Source: Blautia liquoris (lineage in GTDB: Bacteria > Bacillota > Clostridia > Lachnospirales > Lachnospiraceae). From it: a stretch of 64,000 bases of DNA. The stretch covers positions 1,550,001 through 1,614,000 of the forward strand of contig NZ_CP063304.1 in assembly GCF_015159595.1 (NCBI RefSeq). The letters run 5' to 3'. Of this stretch, positions 61,512 to 64,000 are shown in pieces. Every line of letters begins with the position of its first letter. The stretch's first letter is position 1. The notes beneath the pieces were generated by a model. The model did not search any database, was not told where the DNA came from, and worked only from the letters and a program-made list of their open reading frames with translations. The translations under genes were made by a program, and so were the position numbers.

Positions 61512-61817
61512 TTAAGCGTTGATCTTATCAATCTTAACCTGAGTGAACTGTTGTCTGTGACCGTTCTTTTTGTGGTAACCGGTTTTCCTTTTATACTTGT
61601 AGACAATAACCTTTTTTGCTTTTCCGTTTTTTACGACAGAAGCTGTTACACTGACATCTTTAACATCAGATCCAACTTTAAGGCCATCGTTGTTTACCGC
61701 AAGTACATCGTCAAATGTAACTGTTTCACCAGCTTCAACACCAAGCTTTTCTACGTTAATGATATCGCCTTCGGCTACTTTGTACTGTTTACCACCTGTT
61801 GCAATAATTGCGTACAT
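61512..61817 (-). CDS. rplU: Ribosomal protein L21
   Basis: A 101-residue L21 ([18 protein letters not shown] ... [14 protein letters not shown]). It is the first gene of the rplU-prp-rpmA operon. AGGAGG precedes the ATG. A conserved-looking leader lies upstream. Confidence 0.97.
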   Translation of the reverse strand: MYAIIATGGKQYKVAEGDIINVEKLGVEAGETVTFDDVLAVNNDGLKVGSDVKDVSVTASVVKNGKAKKVIVYKYKRKTGYHKKNGHRQQFTQVKIDKINA

Positions 61818-61903
61818 TAGGCATACCTCCTATTATCATTACTCGCCAGATATGGTGGCTAACGCATCCGCTAACACTTATACCTCTCTGTGCGGCATAC
61901 TTG
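61818..61903 (-). ncRNA. L21 leader RNA (probable)
   Basis: The 5' leader on the minus strand reads GCCGCACAGAGAGGTATAAG, then GTTAGCGGATGCGTTAGC, a small hairpin, before the RBS. This resembles the L21 leader family of Firmicutes, thought to mediate autoregulation. Recognition is from memory of the motif. Confidence 0.6.
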
Positions 61904-61935
61904 ATTATACTACCAAATTTATCTATGGTTGTCAA
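61904..61935 (-). promoter_or_regulatory. rplU promoter overlapping the end of degV
   Basis: On the minus strand TTGACA (61930-61935) lies inside the last codons of degV. TAGTAT (61907-61912) is 17 bases away and TATAAT (61904-61909) 20 bases away. Confidence 0.6.
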
Positions 61936-62818
61936 TAGGATACGCAGATAAATCTGGTTTTTTTGAACACGCAATTGCGAGCACTCCCGGTCCGGTATGA
62001 CAAACAACAGAAAGTGAAAGAAGAGATTCTTCTGTCTCAAGAGTTGGAAAAGAGGAAACTACTTCATTGCGCCAAATATCAACTGCTTCATCCTGTCCAT
62101 AGGAATAAGCGATATCCAGACACATCTGCCCTTTTTTATAAGGCTCTTTAAAACGTGTGTCGATATCTTTTTTCATCGCCTCAATCATTACTTTCCTGGC
62201 CTGTTTTACACCTCGCACTTTGGCATAGGCATCCAGATTGTCCCCCTGAATGGTGAGTACCGGTTTTAGATTCAAAACAGTTCCAATCATTGCTGCCGCC
62301 GGAGTGATACGTCCGCCTTTTTTTAAGTACTCCAGCGTATTTACCATCAGGTAAATGCTGGCCTGTAAAGATTCTTTTTCTAAAATCTCTTTGATCTGTC
62401 TGCCACTGTAACCAGCTTTTGACAATCGAAGAGCGTCAAGTATAGATTGACGCATGGTAACTGAAATTCGTTTATTATTCACTACAAATACGCGATGATT
62501 AAAGTCCGCTGCCAGAGCAGCAGCTGTCTCACAGGATGCAGACAGACCGCTGGACATGGGAATGTAGACCAGCTCATCGTGATTGCTTAATAACTTCTTC
62601 CACAGTTCCATCAAATCCCCAGGGGAAGGCTGTGAAGTAGACACTTTGCATCCACTTTCCAAGGAATGATAAAAATCTGCCTGACTTAAATCAATTCCCT
62701 CAAAATGAATTTTATCATCTATAAAAAATGGCATCGGAACGACAACGATGCCAAGTTGTTCTGCCTCTTCTTGTGTAATCCCACTGTTACTGTCGGTTAC
62801 AATAGCTATATCCGGCAT
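61919..62818 (-). CDS. DegV-family fatty-acid-binding protein
   Basis: A 299-residue two-domain protein of the DegV/FakB family. IAIVTDSNSGITQEEAEQLGI, VSTSQPSPGDLMELW and LEYLKKGGRITPAAAMIGT are typical. In Firmicutes such proteins present fatty acids to the FakA kinase; the ligand here is not proved. The ATG at 62818 has AAGGAGGAG upstream. Its 3' end contains the rplU -35. Confidence 0.93.
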   Translation of the reverse strand: MPDIAIVTDSNSGITQEEAEQLGIVVVPMPFFIDDKIHFEGIDLSQADFYHSLESGCKVSTSQPSPGDLMELWKKLLSNHDELVYIPMSSGLSASCETAAALAADFNHRVFVVNNKRISVTMRQSILDALRLSKAGYSGRQIKEILEKESLQASIYLMVNTLEYLKKGGRITPAAAMIGTVLNLKPVLTIQGDNLDAYAKVRGVKQARKVMIEAMKKDIDTRFKEPYKKGQMCLDIAYSYGQDEAVDIWRNEVVSSFPTLETEESLLSLSVVCHTGPGVLAIACSKKPDLSAYPIDNHR

Positions 62819-62885
62819 AAAACTCCTCCTTAAGCGTAACAATATGTGTATCATTAGCGTCAGAATACCTTTTGACACTTTCATC

Positions 62886-62936
62886 ATTATATCATAAAAA
62901 GACACTTTCGCAAAGGTACAAATATGCGAAAGTGTC
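62886..62936 (-). promoter_or_regulatory. Overlapping terminator and promoter upstream of degV
   Basis: On the minus strand an 11-bp stem GACACTTTCGC/GCGAAAGTGTC (62901-62911 with 62926-62936) followed by TTTTT ends the upstream gene. The -35 TTGCGA (62908-62913) uses its second arm and pairs with an extended TATAAT at 62886-62891, 16 bases away. Confidence 0.75.
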
Positions 62937-62944
62937 CGACCAGG

Positions 62945-63652
62945 TTATTCGATTTCGGTTCCCAGACACTCAAGCGGAACGAACTGATGCTCTCCGTCCT
63001 TTCCAAGGTCAGTATATATTTCCAGGCGATGTATCAAAAATGCATAAGGTGAAAAGGTCTCACCTAAATACGCTGAGAATGCATCCAGGACAATCTCTGG
63101 TTTCAGGTTATTCACACTTCCTGCGGATAACTGCAAGAAGATGGTTTTCCCTCGTACCTCCATCTGATAAATCAGAGGACGTATATCGATTTCCCGTGTC
63201 CCTTTTTTTGTTGTTTTCTCAAAGAATATATGCTCTTGCAAGAGAAAGCGGCAGACATGATCTTTCCATCCATCCCTAAATCCCATCCCCTCCCGGAAAG
63301 ATATCAGGTAATCACATGCACAGACGAGTGCCATGCCGTTCGAAGATTTTTCCTCAGGTATCTGGCGGATACTTAAGACACGAATACCTTCAGCCATGGT
63401 ATTGTTTAAACGTCGGATCATCTCTTTGGAAGAAGATGAAGTTTTTAATTCCATGTCAAAGTAATCGCCTTCTGTAGTCAGCCCCACGCCCAGTGGTGAA
63501 GCAAATGACATAATCATATGGGGTGAATAACCCTCCGAATAGGCGACATCTATTTTGGCACGACGCATGGACTTTTGAAAATATCTCAGTGTATCAAGAT
63601 GTCCGACAAATTTTACAGGACCTTCTTTTTGAAATTTAACTCTAACCTTCAT
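62945..63652 (-). CDS. TIGR03936-family radical-SAM-associated protein
   Basis: A 235-residue protein of the DUF2344/TIGR03936 family, with MKVRVKFQKEGPVKFVGHLDTLRYFQKSMRRAKIDVAYSEGYSPHM at its start. It is always found with the radical-SAM protein of the preceding gene, of unknown role; suggestions of RNA modification are not proved. I chose the ATG at 63652 with GGAGGTG upstream. It overlaps the preceding gene by 11 bases. Confidence 0.88.
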   Translation of the reverse strand: MKVRVKFQKEGPVKFVGHLDTLRYFQKSMRRAKIDVAYSEGYSPHMIMSFASPLGVGLTTEGDYFDMELKTSSSSKEMIRRLNNTMAEGIRVLSIRQIPEEKSSNGMALVCACDYLISFREGMGFRDGWKDHVCRFLLQEHIFFEKTTKKGTREIDIRPLIYQMEVRGKTIFLQLSAGSVNNLKPEIVLDAFSAYLGETFSPYAFLIHRLEIYTDLGKDGEHQFVPLECLGTEIE

Positions 63653-64000
63653 AGCAGACACCTCCATGATAGCATCTTGCACCACATCCGGAACACTGTA
63701 TCCGGCAGTTTGGTGTCACTTTCTCCTTTTTTGCCTGATTCCATTCCCGGATCATAAACTCTTTACTGACACCGATATTAATAAAATCCCACGGGAGAAC
63801 TTCATCAGTACCACGTTCACGGATGGAGTAAAAGTCAGGATCAATATGGCATTCTTTGAAAGCCTCTTCCCAGTATGTGTGTTTGAAGAAATCGCTCCAG
63901 GAATCAAAAAGTGCACCGTTTTGATAGGCTCTTAAGATAACCGGACAAAGCCTGCGGTCTCCTCTTGCCAGGACTCCCTCGAGAAGCGTCACATCAGCCT
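63642..64000 (-). CDS. TIGR03960-family B12-binding radical-SAM protein (C-terminal part)
   Basis: The frame is open at the right edge; only the C-terminal ~119 residues are present. VTLLEGVLARGDRRL, LPWDFINIGVSKEFMIREW and the cysteine-rich tail CRIQCSGCGARCYHGGVC match the end of the large TIGR03960 radical-SAM proteins. The 4Fe-4S radical-SAM core and B12-binding part lie outside. It precedes and overlaps its usual partner. Confidence 0.88.
   Translation of the reverse strand, partial: ADVTLLEGVLARGDRRLCPVILRAYQNGALFDSWSDFFKHTYWEEAFKECHIDPDFYSIRERGTDEVLPWDFINIGVSKEFMIREWNQAKKEKVTPNCRIQCSGCGARCYHGGVCYEG

Noticed and set aside
1-64000. CRISPR arrays, tRNA or rRNA genes, insertion sequences
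   Set aside because: No regularly spaced repeats, no cloverleaf with CCA end and no transposase were found on either strand.

Overview
The window is about 64 kb of chromosome from an anaerobic Gram-positive Firmicute, most likely a gut Lachnospiraceae (relatives of Blautia, Dorea or Ruminococcus). The evidence is moderate GC, Shine-Dalgarno sites of the AGGAGG type, ribosomal protein L27 with a Prp-cleaved N-terminus next to prp, a LexA site of the Bacillus/Clostridium type, the gene orders miaB-mutS-mutL-miaA and mreBCD-mrdA-minDE-rodA, and a yggS-sepF-ylmH division cluster. No rRNA, tRNA, CRISPR array, prophage or insertion sequence was seen. The species cannot be fixed from the sequence alone.

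Layout. 1-4.7 kb: the end of a maltodextrin/cyclodextrin uptake system, a cytosolic GH13 cyclomaltodextrinase-type enzyme and a secreted cyclodextrin glucanotransferase. 5.0-6.4 kb: a HipB/HipA toxin-antitoxin pair whose genes overlap. 6.4-17.6 kb: miaB, mutS, mutL, miaA, a PLP enzyme and two flavoproteins (tRNA modification and mismatch repair). 17.7-27.4 kb: radC, mreB, mreC, mreD, a very long PBP2, minD, minE, rodA, mgsA and a D,D-carboxypeptidase (cell shape and wall). 27.5-36.8 kb: a small P-loop protein, a DUF378 protein, a 500-bp intergenic region with a promoter and strong hairpins, then a HlyD-like protein, yggS, sepF, ylmH, aroB, lspA, an RluA-type synthase, a cytidylate-kinase-like protein and an 80-residue partner.

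35.8-51.3 kb is the main accessory region. A LacI-type repressor is divergent from a CUT1 ABC transporter (two permeases and a lipoprotein), which is followed by five glycosidases without signal peptides: GH29 alpha-fucosidase, GH18 chitobiase/chitinase-like, GH38 alpha-mannosidase, GH3, and GH2 beta-mannosidase. Four of these correspond in family to the enzymes that lysosomes use to dismantle the core of N-linked glycans, so the locus looks like a cytosolic N-glycan utilisation system. Its promoter region carries two perfect 14-bp palindromes with centres 94 bp apart and a third split site, which are good candidate operators for the repressor.

51.3-64 kb, mostly on the minus strand: a tyrosine recombinase, a polar amino-acid ABC transporter (glnQ-type ATPase, lipoprotein, two permeases), an alpha/beta hydrolase, lexA on the plus strand with an SOS box over its -35, then rplU-prp-rpmA-obgE-yhbY-nadD-yqeK-rsfS, degV, and two genes of the radical-SAM TIGR03936/TIGR03960 pair, the last cut by the window edge. 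All function calls rest on visible motifs, family resemblance and gene order; no database search was run.
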